Virus record (IMG/VR): IMGVR_UViG_3300047678_000276
Coordinates: 1 to 64,000 of that record
Reading direction: 5' to 3' (one strand)
Source of the DNA: a virus
Length of the DNA: 64,000 nucleotides
Position 1 is the first letter of the stretch. Each line of letters opens with the position of its first letter. Position numbers and translations under genes: made by a program. Positions 53,802-62,268 of the stretch are shown here, piece by piece. The notes under the pieces are model-generated. The model saw nothing but the letters and a program-made list of their open reading frames with translations, was not told where the DNA came from and did not search any database.

Positions 53802-53811
53802 CCCCTCTGTC
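53784..53811 (+). terminator. Hairpin overlapping the stop codon
   Basis: GACAGAGGGG and CCCCTCTGTC pair perfectly around ACGAATAA, which contains the TAA stop. The T-run after it is weak. Confidence 0.6.
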
Positions 53812-53945
53812 CTTAGTTAAGGGGTCTATATAAGGCTTTGACTTGACTAGGGGTCTAAAGATAGCCATAAGCCTATTAAGGGTCTTAATATAGGCAATTA
53901 GGGGTCTAATTTAGGGGTCTATCCTAATGGTGCTAATTTTGCGCC
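53812..53945 (+). repeat. Tandem degenerate repeats around GGGGTCTA
   Basis: Five or more AGGGGTCTA / AAGGGTCTT units spaced 18-35 bases (about 53819, 53860, 53898, 53922, 53934), many followed by TATAGG or AAAGATAGCC-like tails. No ORF covers them. Confidence 0.65.
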
Positions 53946-54032
53946 CTAGTTTAAGGTTCTGCCCTGGGGGCCACCCAGGCCTTCACACATTTTTTTCCCA
54001 ATTTTTTGTCCTAAATTCTCAACCAACGAAAT

Positions 54033-54096
54033 AGCCAATATATTAGCTATTTAGACAATATATCGGTTATTTAGACAATATATTAGCTATTTAGAC
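54033..54096 (+). repeat. Three tandem 20-bp iterons
   Basis: AATATATTAGCTATTTAGAC, AATATATCGGTTATTTAGAC and AATATATTAGCTATTTAGAC stand head-to-tail with no spacer. Typical of an initiator or repressor binding array. Confidence 0.8.
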
Positions 54097-54227
54097 ACCC
54101 ACCCCCTTTTCCTTTTGACCTCTAAATAAAGTGATCTGAAAAAAATTTTTCCAAAAAAAATCAGACATAAAAATCCAAAAAAATTATATGTAATTTTTTT
54201 TAATGTATTTATATAAAACAATATAAT

Positions 54228-54704
54228 ATGTTTAAGTGTAAAATATGCGGATGCGATGATATAGACATGTTCTATAAAACAAACAAATCTAACTGTAAAG
54301 TTTGTATTTCTAAACAAATGAAAACAAAATATACAACAATGTCTGCTTCAGACAAAAATGCATATAAAAATAAGCAAACAGTCTGGCAAGAAAACAATAT
54401 GTTAAAATATAGAATGTTAGTAGCAAAAGATAGGGCCAAAAAGAAAAAGATAGCATTCGATATTACAGAAGATTTTCTTTATGAATTATGGGATTTACAA
54501 AAAGGCAAGTGTTATTATTCTAAAATAGATTTAAGTCAAAAAATAAAAGACTTACATTCTGTGTCAATAGATAGAAAAGATAGCAATATTGGGTACACCA
54601 CGCAAAATACAGTCCTGTGTTCTAGTATAGTTAATAGCATGAAAAATGATTTAGATATTAATAAATTTAAAGAAGTAGTTAATATTCTACATAACAATCT
54701 TTAA
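54228..54704 (+). CDS. HNH homing endonuclease with zinc-finger start
   Basis: 158 residues. Two CxxC pairs (Cys4/7, Cys23/26) form a likely zinc finger, then a basic helix, and an HNH core: QKGKCYYSKIDLS (about 91-103), SVSIDRKDSNIGYTTQNTVLCSSIVNSMKND (111-141), typical of T7-type or phage HNH nucleases. The start follows a TATTTATATAAAAC box. Probably a selfish element in the strand-switch area. Confidence 0.85.
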   Translation: MFKCKICGCDDIDMFYKTNKSNCKVCISKQMKTKYTTMSASDKNAYKNKQTVWQENNMLKYRMLVAKDRAKKKKIAFDITEDFLYELWDLQKGKCYYSKIDLSQKIKDLHSVSIDRKDSNIGYTTQNTVLCSSIVNSMKNDLDINKFKEVVNILHNNL

Positions 54705-54714
54705 TTAAGCGATT

Positions 54715-54880
54715 ATTTTCTACTAAGACGACAAGTAATGTCGGAAATGGCGATTATTTTCCACTAAGAGGCTCTTTTAGGCGAATATTTTCTATTATAC
54801 CGAATCTGTATAGTTTATATGCAATGGCGTATAATTATACCAAATCTGTATAGTTTATATGCATGGACATATAATCTTGT
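54715..54880 (+). repeat. Two families of direct repeats
   Basis: GCGATTATTTTCTACTAAG-type units lie at about 54709, 54750 and 54781. Further right, ACCGAATCTGTATAGTTTAT and ACCAAATCTGTATAGTTTAT units are 41 bases apart (about 54798 and 54839), each followed by ATGCA. Non-coding. Possible binding sites for a regulator or partition protein. Confidence 0.7.
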
Positions 54881-54935
54881 CACGGTTCAGCGTCTTATAA
54901 GATGTCACGCTTAGGTATATATATAAAAAGACCAT

Positions 54936-55121
54936 ATGAAAAAAGAAAAAGAACAATTTGCCCAAGCCTTATTAAAGGCCATGAGGAGTTATGGGTATCT
55001 CTTCCCACAAACAGAGGACGAAGTAGAATTATTTTACAAGACATTCGGCCATGAAAAGGCAGAATTGCCAGAGTCTCTAAAAGACGCAAGCTTCTTATTT
55101 AAGGAGAAGATTCGAAAATAG
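54936..55121 (+). CDS. Small hypothetical protein, 61 aa
   Basis: MKKEKEQFAQALLKAMRSYGYLFPQTEDEVELFYKTFGHEKAELPESL, helical and charged. TATATATATAAAAAG precedes the start. The phrase TEDEVExFYKxFG recurs in Bacteroidota-phage proteins. Confidence 0.75.
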   Translation: MKKEKEQFAQALLKAMRSYGYLFPQTEDEVELFYKTFGHEKAELPESLKDASFLFKEKIRK

Positions 55122-55252
55122 GCCACCCCTTTTTCTTTTCACTTATTTTAAAAGGTGTCCCAAAAAAATTTTTTTCCAAAATTTTGAGGTTAAAAATCTA
55201 GGATAGGGGTTTTTCTTATTATTTATCTGTAAACAAATTAACCCAAATAAAC

Positions 55253-56809
55253 ATGACAACACAACCAATCCAATTTAACATTGTAAATCTTAGAAATCTT
55301 GTAGAAGATAACTTAGATTTAAACTTTGCCATTACTTCAAATAATGGTCCTAGTGACCCTGCCACAACTATCGTATCTAATTCTTCTGTGGCTATTCAAA
55401 TGAATACTTCTTATCCTTTATCTGTCTTTACAGGCGATACAATGGAACTTGGAATGAATTTCATAAATTCAGGAAGAATGTATTTTGGTTATGGTGAATT
55501 GCCAACTAATGTATCGGGTTCAACTGCTCCAATTCCTGAAGGTCAACAATATTATGGTTGGATTGAATTTTCTAGAAAGGCAACTGATATGTGCTTGTGG
55601 ATAAACTTATCTAATGTGGATATTGTAGGTCTTCCAATTTCTTTATCTTCTTCAACTTGGTCTTTAGGCTATAAAAATCCAGTTACTGCCATTACAAATA
55701 CTCTAGCAACTGCTTACCCTGGATGTTCTGTGGTGTGTAGTGGAGGAACCAAGACAAAGATTGTGGCGCCAGGGATAAACAATGCACCATATCCAAGTTT
55801 TAGTGATTATCTTTCAAATTTATATAATTCAGGTGTTGACCTATGTATTAATTCAGATACATTATCTGATGGAACTCAAAAGCAGTTCGTTGGTTATTTT
55901 ATGGGATGGGATCCAGAGCCTTGTATTTTCCTTGAAAGTAATTCAGGGGACACTTTTATATTATCTTTCAATCAATTTACAAATGATATTGTTTATAGGG
56001 GTGATGGCGGAACTATTACATATAACGGAGTGGTTATAGACCAAAACAGGGCAGGCGGAAGTGATGATGTTATTTCATCAAACTCTGTATTTAGAAATTT
56101 GGTTATTGGGATGAATGAGGGGTATTTTGAATCTAATCCTACTTATTCTGATGGGATTAACTATAGCATGAATTATTCTTATCTTAAGCCTTTTGGTGAT
56201 AATGGAGATAAAGGAAGTATGTATGCAAAGATTATACATGAGAATTCAAATTCTTATGGTTTTGCTTATTCTGATTCAAATTTAAAAACATTAATACAAT
56301 CTCCTTTGAACCAAGTTGTGACTCTATACATTGTAAAGGATGATGATGCTAGTGGATTATGTTATAAGGATGATGAGAGTTCTACAACAAATTGTCCAGG
56401 ACTTGGATCTACATATATTAGTTTTGGTCAGAATTCAGATTCTCTTGGTAATATTAGAATTGGTAATTGTAATTATCCTGCTACACAACCTTTAGTTGGA
56501 ACTTCAGGTGTATTACCTTGGGTTGACGGTTATGTTCACGTTCGCTTTATGGGAACTATTGGAGCTGATGGCAAGCCGAATTACATATTGGTTAACACAA
56601 AGACTCTTGACTTTATCGTAACAGATGAAAATGGTAATGCATGCTTGACAGGAGGCAATCCAACGATTACCAATGTTCAGAATTCTCAGGGGCAAGTTAT
56701 TGGTCAGGAATTAAGTTGGGGAGCTAATATAACTTGGAATCTAGGAGCGGGTAATGCTTATTTAGCGCCACCAGCACCAAGTCCAAGTCCAAGCGGAATG
56801 CCTAATTAA
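55253..56809 (+). CDS. GH64/thaumatin-like protein, probable virion or wall-acting protein
   Basis: 518 residues, Ser/Gly/Asn-rich, with no signal peptide. YYGWIEFSRKATDMCLWINLSNVDIVGLPISLSSS is the pattern of the thaumatin-like fold of GH64 beta-1,3-glucanases (IWxNLSxVDxVxLPxxL), followed by YPGCSVVCSGGTKTKIVAPG, YFMGWDPEPCIFLES and SDDVISSNSVFRNLV. It ends in a Pro/Ser tail. Could cleave a glucan or be a tail-associated binding protein. The catalytic acids are not confirmed. No class A promoter upstream. It begins the late-looking region. Confidence 0.6.
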   Translation: MTTQPIQFNIVNLRNLVEDNLDLNFAITSNNGPSDPATTIVSNSSVAIQMNTSYPLSVFTGDTMELGMNFINSGRMYFGYGELPTNVSGSTAPIPEGQQYYGWIEFSRKATDMCLWINLSNVDIVGLPISLSSSTWSLGYKNPVTAITNTLATAYPGCSVVCSGGTKTKIVAPGINNAPYPSFSDYLSNLYNSGVDLCINSDTLSDGTQKQFVGYFMGWDPEPCIFLESNSGDTFILSFNQFTNDIVYRGDGGTITYNGVVIDQNRAGGSDDVISSNSVFRNLVIGMNEGYFESNPTYSDGINYSMNYSYLKPFGDNGDKGSMYAKIIHENSNSYGFAYSDSNLKTLIQSPLNQVVTLYIVKDDDASGLCYKDDESSTTNCPGLGSTYISFGQNSDSLGNIRIGNCNYPATQPLVGTSGVLPWVDGYVHVRFMGTIGADGKPNYILVNTKTLDFIVTDENGNACLTGGNPTITNVQNSQGQVIGQELSWGANITWNLGAGNAYLAPPAPSPSPSGMPN

Positions 56810-56813
56810 AATT

Positions 56814-57434
56814 ATGAATCTTAGGAAAATCATAAGGGGTATATTAAACGAGAGCAAGTTTGGGATGTCGTGGGCTTCGCCCATTGATGAGGCTATGGTT
56901 GCTCATGGTAATGTTGGTTCTGATGTGGCATTATTTATTAAGGGCAATGGCACAGTGCGAGATATGACTTTATATGATCCTAAGGAAAATAAGGTATATG
57001 GTCATATTGGCATTCATAAATTGTCCAGCGGTAATTGGGCTGTTGGAGGAGTTGCAGCTGAGCGTGGATATGGGCCATTATTATATGAGCTTGCTATGAC
57101 TTATGTTTACCCTACTGGACTTATGCCGACAAGAGATGGTGATGTTCGTGGTGTGGCTGAAGGTGTGTGGAAAAAATTCTTGGGTAGGGATGATGTTAGA
57201 AAGGAATTTATTGAAGAAGGGGATTCTGATTTTCCTATTAGATATTATGAAGACATGGGAGGGCTTGAGGAGAATCCTGGTTCTGAGTTTATGTATAATA
57301 GATTTTATTATGATGGCGCAGGGGATTTATTGAAGAGGTTAAAAAGGAAGATGTTTGAGTATTTGAGAGCAGGGGTTTCTATAAAGGATGTAGATAGGAA
57401 GGGTAATGAGTATTGGTTAGAGAAATACGATTGA
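56814..57434 (+). CDS. GNAT-like protein with N-terminal head-targeting-like peptide
   Basis: 206 residues. The first 14 residues (MNLRKIIRGILNES) match the basic-hydrophobic start with a (L/I)xE end that also occurs in the kinase-like, GP88 and 63240 proteins. The rest has IGIHKLSSGNWAVGGVAAERGYGPLLYELA, with an R-GYG-P loop like a GNAT acetyl-CoA site. It follows the 55253 gene after four bases. Could be an acetyltransferase injected with phage DNA, which is an inference. Confidence 0.7.
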   Translation: MNLRKIIRGILNESKFGMSWASPIDEAMVAHGNVGSDVALFIKGNGTVRDMTLYDPKENKVYGHIGIHKLSSGNWAVGGVAAERGYGPLLYELAMTYVYPTGLMPTRDGDVRGVAEGVWKKFLGRDDVRKEFIEEGDSDFPIRYYEDMGGLEENPGSEFMYNRFYYDGAGDLLKRLKRKMFEYLRAGVSIKDVDRKGNEYWLEKYD

Positions 57435-57559
57435 TGAAGTGAAATTAGGATGGGACTCTGGGAAAAAAATATGCGGGTGCCGCCTTCGGCGAAAAAAATG
57501 AATATTTATAAAAAAGGAAAAATAAAGATAATGGCGACCTAAATAAAAAACAAACTCTT

Positions 57560-57592
57560 TTAACCCTCTGAAAAAACAGGGGGTTTTTAATT
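57560..57592 (+). terminator. Rho-independent terminator
   Basis: AACCCTCTG-AAAAAA-CAGGGGGTT followed by TTTAAT. It ends the 55253-57434 transcript. Confidence 0.78.
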
Positions 57593-57599
57593 TACAAAA

Positions 57600-57914
57600 A
57601 TGAAATATTGGGTGACCATATTATTTATCTTATTTTCATTCCTTGCTTATTCTCAGAGTGGCGGAAGGATGAAAGAGAGAAAGAATCAAAAGAGACTTGT
57701 GCATCACATTGCAAAGAGTGGATGGCATTACAATCCGACAAGACCTGGCAAGACTCAAAACTACAGAAGAGAGGGGAGAAAATTATTTCATCGAAGCATG
57801 ACAAGAGGGGAAGTATTTAGGTCCAAGTATCAAACTAGGATAAACAGGGATAGGGCGAGAAAAAGAGTGAGGGGTAATTTGGTATTTGCTAAAAAGAAAT
57901 ATAAGAGAGTTTAG
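57600..57914 (+). CDS. Exported basic protein, 104 aa
   Basis: Signal peptide MKYWVTILFILFSFLAYSQS (cut likely after Ser-Gln-Ser), then an extremely basic chain (KNQKRLVHHIAKSG, RRARKRVRGNLVFAKKKYKRV-like). Possibly a cationic envelope-acting protein. Its 3' end overlaps the kinase-like gene on the other strand by 4 bases, so transcription is convergent. Confidence 0.75.
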   Translation: MKYWVTILFILFSFLAYSQSGGRMKERKNQKRLVHHIAKSGWHYNPTRPGKTQNYRREGRKLFHRSMTRGEVFRSKYQTRINRDRARKRVRGNLVFAKKKYKRV

Positions 57915-58663
57915 GATTCTTTTCTCTCTTGATTCATATTTATGTTTTGCATTTTGGGTGATAAGTTTTGATCACCATAGCCAAGGTCAAACATGGCGAG
58001 GTTTCCGCTTTTTTTAATTCCAAGATTTGAAACTCCCCAATCTGTTGATTTTATTTTCCATCCTTTTAATTCTTCTATAATACCGAACATTCCTGTCATG
58101 AACCATATAGTTTTCTCAGCGTCCATATTATTGGAATATTCTGATCTTGCAAAATTACGAATTTCTTTTTTGTATTCTTTTATTTGGTTTTGATCTACGT
58201 GACCATCTATTGCATCTTGAAATATCCACCAAAGAGAATGCCCAAATGTACCTTCAACAAAATCAGATAACCAATCACGACCATTATCAATATCTTCGCT
58301 CTTATCTAGAAGCTCAGAGATGATGACATAGGTTCCTTCGTATTTTCCATGGAGTGCATATACATCATATACATTTGCAAGATGTTTTAAATTCTTGCCC
58401 TTGATCTTAAACGCTTCTACAGCTTCAGATTTATCCTTGGTGATTTTTAGAACTTTGTTGTTTGGAATATAATAGGCAAATCCGCCTGTTCCTTGACCTA
58501 ATGGAGCGACTTTTGATATACCTAGGTGTTTGGTTAGCTTATTTAAGATCTCTGTCTCTTGACCCTTAAATTGATCAACGGGAGACCCTTCTTCAATCTT
58601 CTTCCAAGTTGTGTAATAACTTTCTTTGATGGTGGTTCTAACTATCTTTCTTATGGATTGCAT
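57911..58663 (-). CDS. Protein-kinase-like protein with N-terminal head-targeting-like peptide
   Basis: 250 residues. Starts MQSIRKIVRTTIKES, the shared (L/I)xE leader. A glycine-rich loop (LGQGTGG, 55-61) and a VLKIT lysine (Lys73) begin the kinase fold. A catalytic-loop-like STDWGVSNLGI (Asp208, Asn213) and MFDLGYGD (Asp226, a DFG variant) follow. Likely an atypical Ser/Thr kinase or pseudokinase that could modify host proteins soon after infection. Confidence 0.78.
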   Translation of the reverse strand: MQSIRKIVRTTIKESYYTTWKKIEEGSPVDQFKGQETEILNKLTKHLGISKVAPLGQGTGGFAYYIPNNKVLKITKDKSEAVEAFKIKGKNLKHLANVYDVYALHGKYEGTYVIISELLDKSEDIDNGRDWLSDFVEGTFGHSLWWIFQDAIDGHVDQNQIKEYKKEIRNFARSEYSNNMDAEKTIWFMTGMFGIIEELKGWKIKSTDWGVSNLGIKKSGNLAMFDLGYGDQNLSPKMQNINMNQERKES

Positions 58664-58808
58664 CTTAAGAATAAATAGCTGAAAATTTAAGAAGATTTAA
58701 AGGCTTTTAGTAAGCTATATGTCGGGATTTGTCTTATAATAATATATTTTATTAACAATTTGTTAATATGATTATTTTGTTGTATATTTATAAATAAAGG
58801 AGGTTAAA

Positions 58809-59078
58809 ATGAAAACTATGAAAACAGTTTTGTTCTGCCTTATGTTAACGCTATTATTTTCTGGATTTAGATTTAAAGAAAAAAGCACATCAAGAGTTCT
58901 TCTTGTTTTGGAGAATGTCAATAAAAAAGAAAGTTTCTCAATGTTCTCAATACAAGAAGTGAATGGTATTTTTGTTGGGACCAATATTGATGAGTACAAA
59001 GTTGCGGATGGTATTTATTATATCACAGGCACATCAAATGATAAATTCTATCACAAGAAGATTATCGTTGTTTCTTAA
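58809..59078 (+). CDS. Exported small protein, 89 aa
   Basis: Signal peptide MKTMKTVLFCLMLTLLFSGFRF, then a beta-rich part (RVLLVLENVNKKESFSMF). A strong Shine-Dalgarno sequence (AAAGGAGG, 6 bases before ATG) and a TATTTATAAATAA box upstream, fitting a late gene. Its end overlaps the opposing membrane gene. Confidence 0.75.
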   Translation: MKTMKTVLFCLMLTLLFSGFRFKEKSTSRVLLVLENVNKKESFSMFSIQEVNGIFVGTNIDEYKVADGIYYITGTSNDKFYHKKIIVVS

Positions 59079-59301
59079 ATAGGGCTATCACAGCTAGTAC
59101 AGACCAAATGAAGTTTACGATTGCAGGGGGATAAGACTCTTTGTAAAGGGAAAATATTGTGAGCGTAATCCCTCCGATCAGGTTGGCCACTTTGTATTTT
59201 AATGATAGGGGACTTATTTTATTTAGAGCAACAAAAGAATAGGCCCACATAACGAGTGCTGATCCAATCCAACCTGTTGCTTCTAGAATATAATTAATCA
59301 T
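59062..59301 (-). CDS. Membrane protein, 79 aa
   Basis: Three hydrophobic stretches (MINYILEATGWIGSALVMWAYSFVAL, VANLIGGITLTIFSL, IVNFIWSVLAVIALF). Resembles the small CBU_0592-like membrane family. ATGA overlap with the upstream gene. Confidence 0.78.
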   Translation of the reverse strand: MINYILEATGWIGSALVMWAYSFVALNKISPLSLKYKVANLIGGITLTIFSLYKESYPPAIVNFIWSVLAVIALFKKQR

Positions 59302-59456
59302 TTTAAGAGAAAGTAAAATATAGCAAAGACAACAATTGTGGTCACAACTGTAAGAATTGCGCCTGGGAAACTTTCTTCCAGCTCTTCATTGGTTGCATAA
59401 ATTCCAAATCTAATCAGATTCCAATTTCTTTCTTCGTCTTTGTTTTTGAATTCCAT
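59298..59456 (-). CDS. Small membrane protein, 52 aa
   Basis: Charged first half (MEFKNKDEERNWNLIRFGIYATNEELEESF) and one membrane helix at the end (PGAILTVVTTIVVFAIFYFLLK). GCATATTTATTAAC lies before the ATG, a class D-type box. Coupled to the downstream membrane gene. Confidence 0.7.
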   Translation of the reverse strand: MEFKNKDEERNWNLIRFGIYATNEELEESFPGAILTVVTTIVVFAIFYFLLK

Positions 59457-59457
59457 G

Positions 59458-59667
59458 TTAATAAATATGCGTTATTTCTCTTCCGTCAGGATAACCTATT
59501 CTTATCCAAGCTGCTTGTCTAAACTCTTTGATAATCATTCCTTTAAAATGTTTATTAAGGAGTTTGTTTGCTTCTTCCCAACTGTATGCGGTAAAGTCTT
59601 TTTTTTGGGTTATTCCTGGTGAGTCTGGATGTGAATATTCGACTCTATACATTTTTAAATCATTCAT
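59458..59667 (-). CDS. Hypothetical protein, 69 aa
   Basis: MNDLKMYRVEYSHPDSPGITQKKDFTAYSWEEANKLLNKHFKGMIIKEFRQAAWIRIGYPDG, strand-helix. Start chosen at the ATG overlapping the upstream stop (ATGAATGA). A longer ORF in this frame reads through the upstream gene in the wrong frame and is rejected. Confidence 0.76.
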   Translation of the reverse strand: MNDLKMYRVEYSHPDSPGITQKKDFTAYSWEEANKLLNKHFKGMIIKEFRQAAWIRIGYPDGREITHIY

Positions 59668-60112
59668 CGTCATCGTCATCAACCATCCAACTAGCTTTTT
59701 CCATTCCAAGTTCTTCGAGTGTGTATTTTCCTTCAGAAAGTAATCTCTCGGCGGTCCTAATTCTACACCAGCGGAATAGTTGGTCAAAGCATGGTCTGTC
59801 GAATCCTGCCTCCTTGGCTTGTTTAATAACATCTTCCATGTCCACATCATTTTCATCAAAAATATATGGTGATCCAAATAGGAAGTCGTGTATTTCAATT
59901 TTCCATTTCTTAGCAAATTCATTCTCGCCAACTCCGCAACCTCCGCATGGATCTAGGGAGTTATATTCTAGGGTATATTCAGTCCCAAGGCCTTCTGGAA
60001 ATTCTTCAGACTTTCCTGTGAAATCGCAAATGACTCCGCATTGTTCCATTTGTGGTTTTAATTTCTTTCCTGTCTTGGGGTCGAATCTATCGACCATTTT
60101 ATATAATCTCAT
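59660..60112 (-). CDS. Hypothetical protein, 150 aa
   Basis: MRLYKMVDRFDPKTGKKLKPQMEQCGVICDFTGKSEEF, a DPCGGCGVGENEFAK knuckle (about 54-68), and WCRIRTAERLL. Ends in five Asp plus Glu. A zinc-binding role is possible. It overlaps both neighbours by a few bases. Confidence 0.8.
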   Translation of the reverse strand: MRLYKMVDRFDPKTGKKLKPQMEQCGVICDFTGKSEEFPEGLGTEYTLEYNSLDPCGGCGVGENEFAKKWKIEIHDFLFGSPYIFDENDVDMEDVIKQAKEAGFDRPCFDQLFRWCRIRTAERLLSEGKYTLEELGMEKASWMVDDDDDE

Positions 60113-60321
60113 ATTTTATTTGGCTTTGGTATGTTCATCATTTTGTTTTCTGGGATGGGCATGGCCTGTGGATGTATTCTTCTATCAACTATATTTCCAT
60201 TTGGAAGAATGCCTGCATAACCTTCTCTGTTTGCTTTCATGATGTCGGCTAGATCTGTTCGGCCCATTTGGCGAAGTTGGTCTTCTCTTTCTGAGGAGTT
60301 ATTAAAAAATTCGTCTTTCAT
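60109..60321 (-). CDS. Hypothetical protein, 70 aa
   Basis: MKDEFFNNSSEREDQLRQMGRTDLADIMKANREGYAGILPNGNIVDRRIHPQAMPIPENKM, a recurring small phage protein with conserved REGYAGxLPNGNIVDRR. It overlaps both neighbours by 1-4 bases. Confidence 0.8.
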   Translation of the reverse strand: MKDEFFNNSSEREDQLRQMGRTDLADIMKANREGYAGILPNGNIVDRRIHPQAMPIPENKMMNIPKPNKI

Positions 60322-60965
60322 TATTTGTTTTTATATTCAATGATTGGACAAAATTTGTTTTTTACAGCCATGATGTATTCAAATACAAACCATGTTTTTT
60401 TCTCTTTATCGGTTACTTCTTTAGGAATGTGATACCAATCTTTGGCTTCAGGGTGTTTGGCTATATAATCTGCCTTTCTCTTTTCTTCTTTGATTTCTTT
60501 ACGGCGTTCTAACATGTTGCCTATTAAAATTACAATGCCAATTATAGCGCCTAGAGCTGCGACTAAAAGAACAATAAATACAAATGAGTAATAATAAAGT
60601 GATAAGGCATCTATTATTAAATCATGCCAATTCTTAGATCCTGGGTTTGTTGGTAGGTGTAAAAACGTAAGTGTTGTGCAACATAGTTTCCACCCGAATG
60701 CGCCACCTGCAGCAAGCATGGCAAATCCAACACCAAGAGCATTACAAAGACCTGTTTTATATTGGTGACTGGGGTCACGCTCGTCTTTTCCATATAATTC
60801 TCTTATATTCCAAAGATGGCCCCAAAGGGATATTGGGAATAAAATAATTGAGGATAGGAATACCCAAAAGAACGAGCAAAGACTTTTTGGCAAGCTATCT
60901 GAGTCTTTTATGGCATAGGTTGATCTGATTAATTGTACTTTCCAATTTCTGATATTTAATTGCAT
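60321..60965 (-). CDS. Polytopic membrane protein, 214 aa
   Basis: Four hydrophobic segments (about 30-52, 78-100, 121-150 and nearby) and a basic C-terminal domain (ERRKEIKEEKRKADYIAKHPEAKDWY). First gene of a five- or six-gene minus-strand operon down to 59062. Function unknown. Confidence 0.82.
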   Translation of the reverse strand: MQLNIRNWKVQLIRSTYAIKDSDSLPKSLCSFFWVFLSSIILFPISLWGHLWNIRELYGKDERDPSHQYKTGLCNALGVGFAMLAAGGAFGWKLCCTTLTFLHLPTNPGSKNWHDLIIDALSLYYYSFVFIVLLVAALGAIIGIVILIGNMLERRKEIKEEKRKADYIAKHPEAKDWYHIPKEVTDKEKKTWFVFEYIMAVKNKFCPIIEYKNK

Positions 60966-61070
60966 AATTTTTTAATTTAATTTAGGTCAAATATAATAAA
61001 AACAAAGGAGATGACAAAATTTTGCATGAAGGGTTTTTTGGACTATTTATTGGAAACCTTTTCTGTCATA

Positions 61071-62258
61071 ATGTCAATTAGAAAACTAATAAGAGAAACC
61101 TTAGAGAACCATCTTAATGAGATTGATTGGAATAGGGCATTTTCTGACGTTAAAGGCACTTGTTTAAGTCCTGTGGCGGTTGTTAAGTGGTTAAATGATG
61201 AGCTCGCTAGAATCGATTATAATAAGGAAAATCCCCAAGGAGATAGAATTAAGAGAGGCAAGAAGGATATTATTGTAACAAGAGGGACAATTGAGGATGT
61301 AATGGATGAGAAGGGGACAATTAATATTGACCAATTCATTAAGAACATAACTGCAGAACCTGATTCTATTTTTGAACATAACCCTAAAATGGAGAAGAGT
61401 GATGTGGGTAGGCCACAAGTTACAATGAATACAGGGCTTCCTGCAATTGTTGGTATTGTATATGATCTAGAAAATAAGAAATTTTATTCTGTATCAACAT
61501 GTCCTGGAGCTGGCGCTTGTCAGCTTGGTTGTTATGCGAGAAAGGCGTTTTATGGGATGGACAATTCAAAGACCATGAAACTTACAAGGAGATTAAATTT
61601 ATTATTTAACAATCCTGAGGGGTATAAGGCTAGAATTTTAAGTGAGATTGAGCCAATGGCCAAAAATCTAAAAGTAAGTTCAATTGGAATGCCTCAACAA
61701 ATGCAATTGGTATTAAGATGGAATGATGCTGGAGATTTCTTTGGAGATGCGTATTTTAATATCGCTGTGGAAGTTACAAAGGAGTTGATTGATAAGGGGT
61801 ATAATGTGAAGTCTTATGCTTATACGAAGAATAGCAAGTATTTAATTGCGATGGATAAGAATAAGAATTTCGTTGTAACATTTTCTAGTGATGCTAAACC
61901 TGGAGAATTAAAAAAAGCTCAGGATTATGATGTTAAGGGTAAAATGAAGATGGCTGAGAACGTTCCAAAAGATTTATTTTCAGATATCTTTATTAAAGAA
62001 CATTCTAGCTATAAAAAAGGATATAATGGACTTCCATTATTTTCAAACGAGCAAGCTCCTGAAATATTGAAGAAGAGAATTTATGAAGCTTATAAAGACA
62101 AATATAAGTTTAGTAAGAACAGTTTAAAATATACATTTGAAATGCCTCCGCAAGAAGGTGGAAAAAATGAATATAATTTAATTGTATTGCCGACTGGAGA
62201 TAGTGATATAGGGGCTCAAAGAAAAGACGTTCAGATATCATTCTTATTACAACATTAA
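61071..62258 (+). CDS. GP88-domain protein with N-terminal head-targeting-like peptide, 395 aa
   Basis: Start MSIRKLIRETLENHLNEI at 61071 is chosen because it fits the shared leader peptide. An in-frame ATG at 61011 adds 20 residues. GP88-type core: GLPAIVGIVYDLENKKFYSVSTCPGAGACQLGCYARKAFYG, MQLVLRWNDAGDFFGDAYFNIAVEVTKELIDKGYNVKSYAYTKN, FVVTFSSDA. A longer relative of the 28696-29445 protein. Cys-rich centre. Function unknown. Confidence 0.8.
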   Translation: MSIRKLIRETLENHLNEIDWNRAFSDVKGTCLSPVAVVKWLNDELARIDYNKENPQGDRIKRGKKDIIVTRGTIEDVMDEKGTINIDQFIKNITAEPDSIFEHNPKMEKSDVGRPQVTMNTGLPAIVGIVYDLENKKFYSVSTCPGAGACQLGCYARKAFYGMDNSKTMKLTRRLNLLFNNPEGYKARILSEIEPMAKNLKVSSIGMPQQMQLVLRWNDAGDFFGDAYFNIAVEVTKELIDKGYNVKSYAYTKNSKYLIAMDKNKNFVVTFSSDAKPGELKKAQDYDVKGKMKMAENVPKDLFSDIFIKEHSSYKKGYNGLPLFSNEQAPEILKKRIYEAYKDKYKFSKNSLKYTFEMPPQEGGKNEYNLIVLPTGDSDIGAQRKDVQISFLLQH

Positions 62259-62268
62259 AAATAAAAAT

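Noticed and set aside
59668-59931. Long N-terminal extension of the 59458-59667 gene
   Set aside because: It is the wrong frame of the well-supported 59660-60112 gene; the ATGAATGA overlap gives a normal coupled start.
59619-60242. 207-codon plus-strand ORF
   Set aside because: Antisense shadow of three coupled minus-strand genes; Ser/Phe-rich with no start signals.
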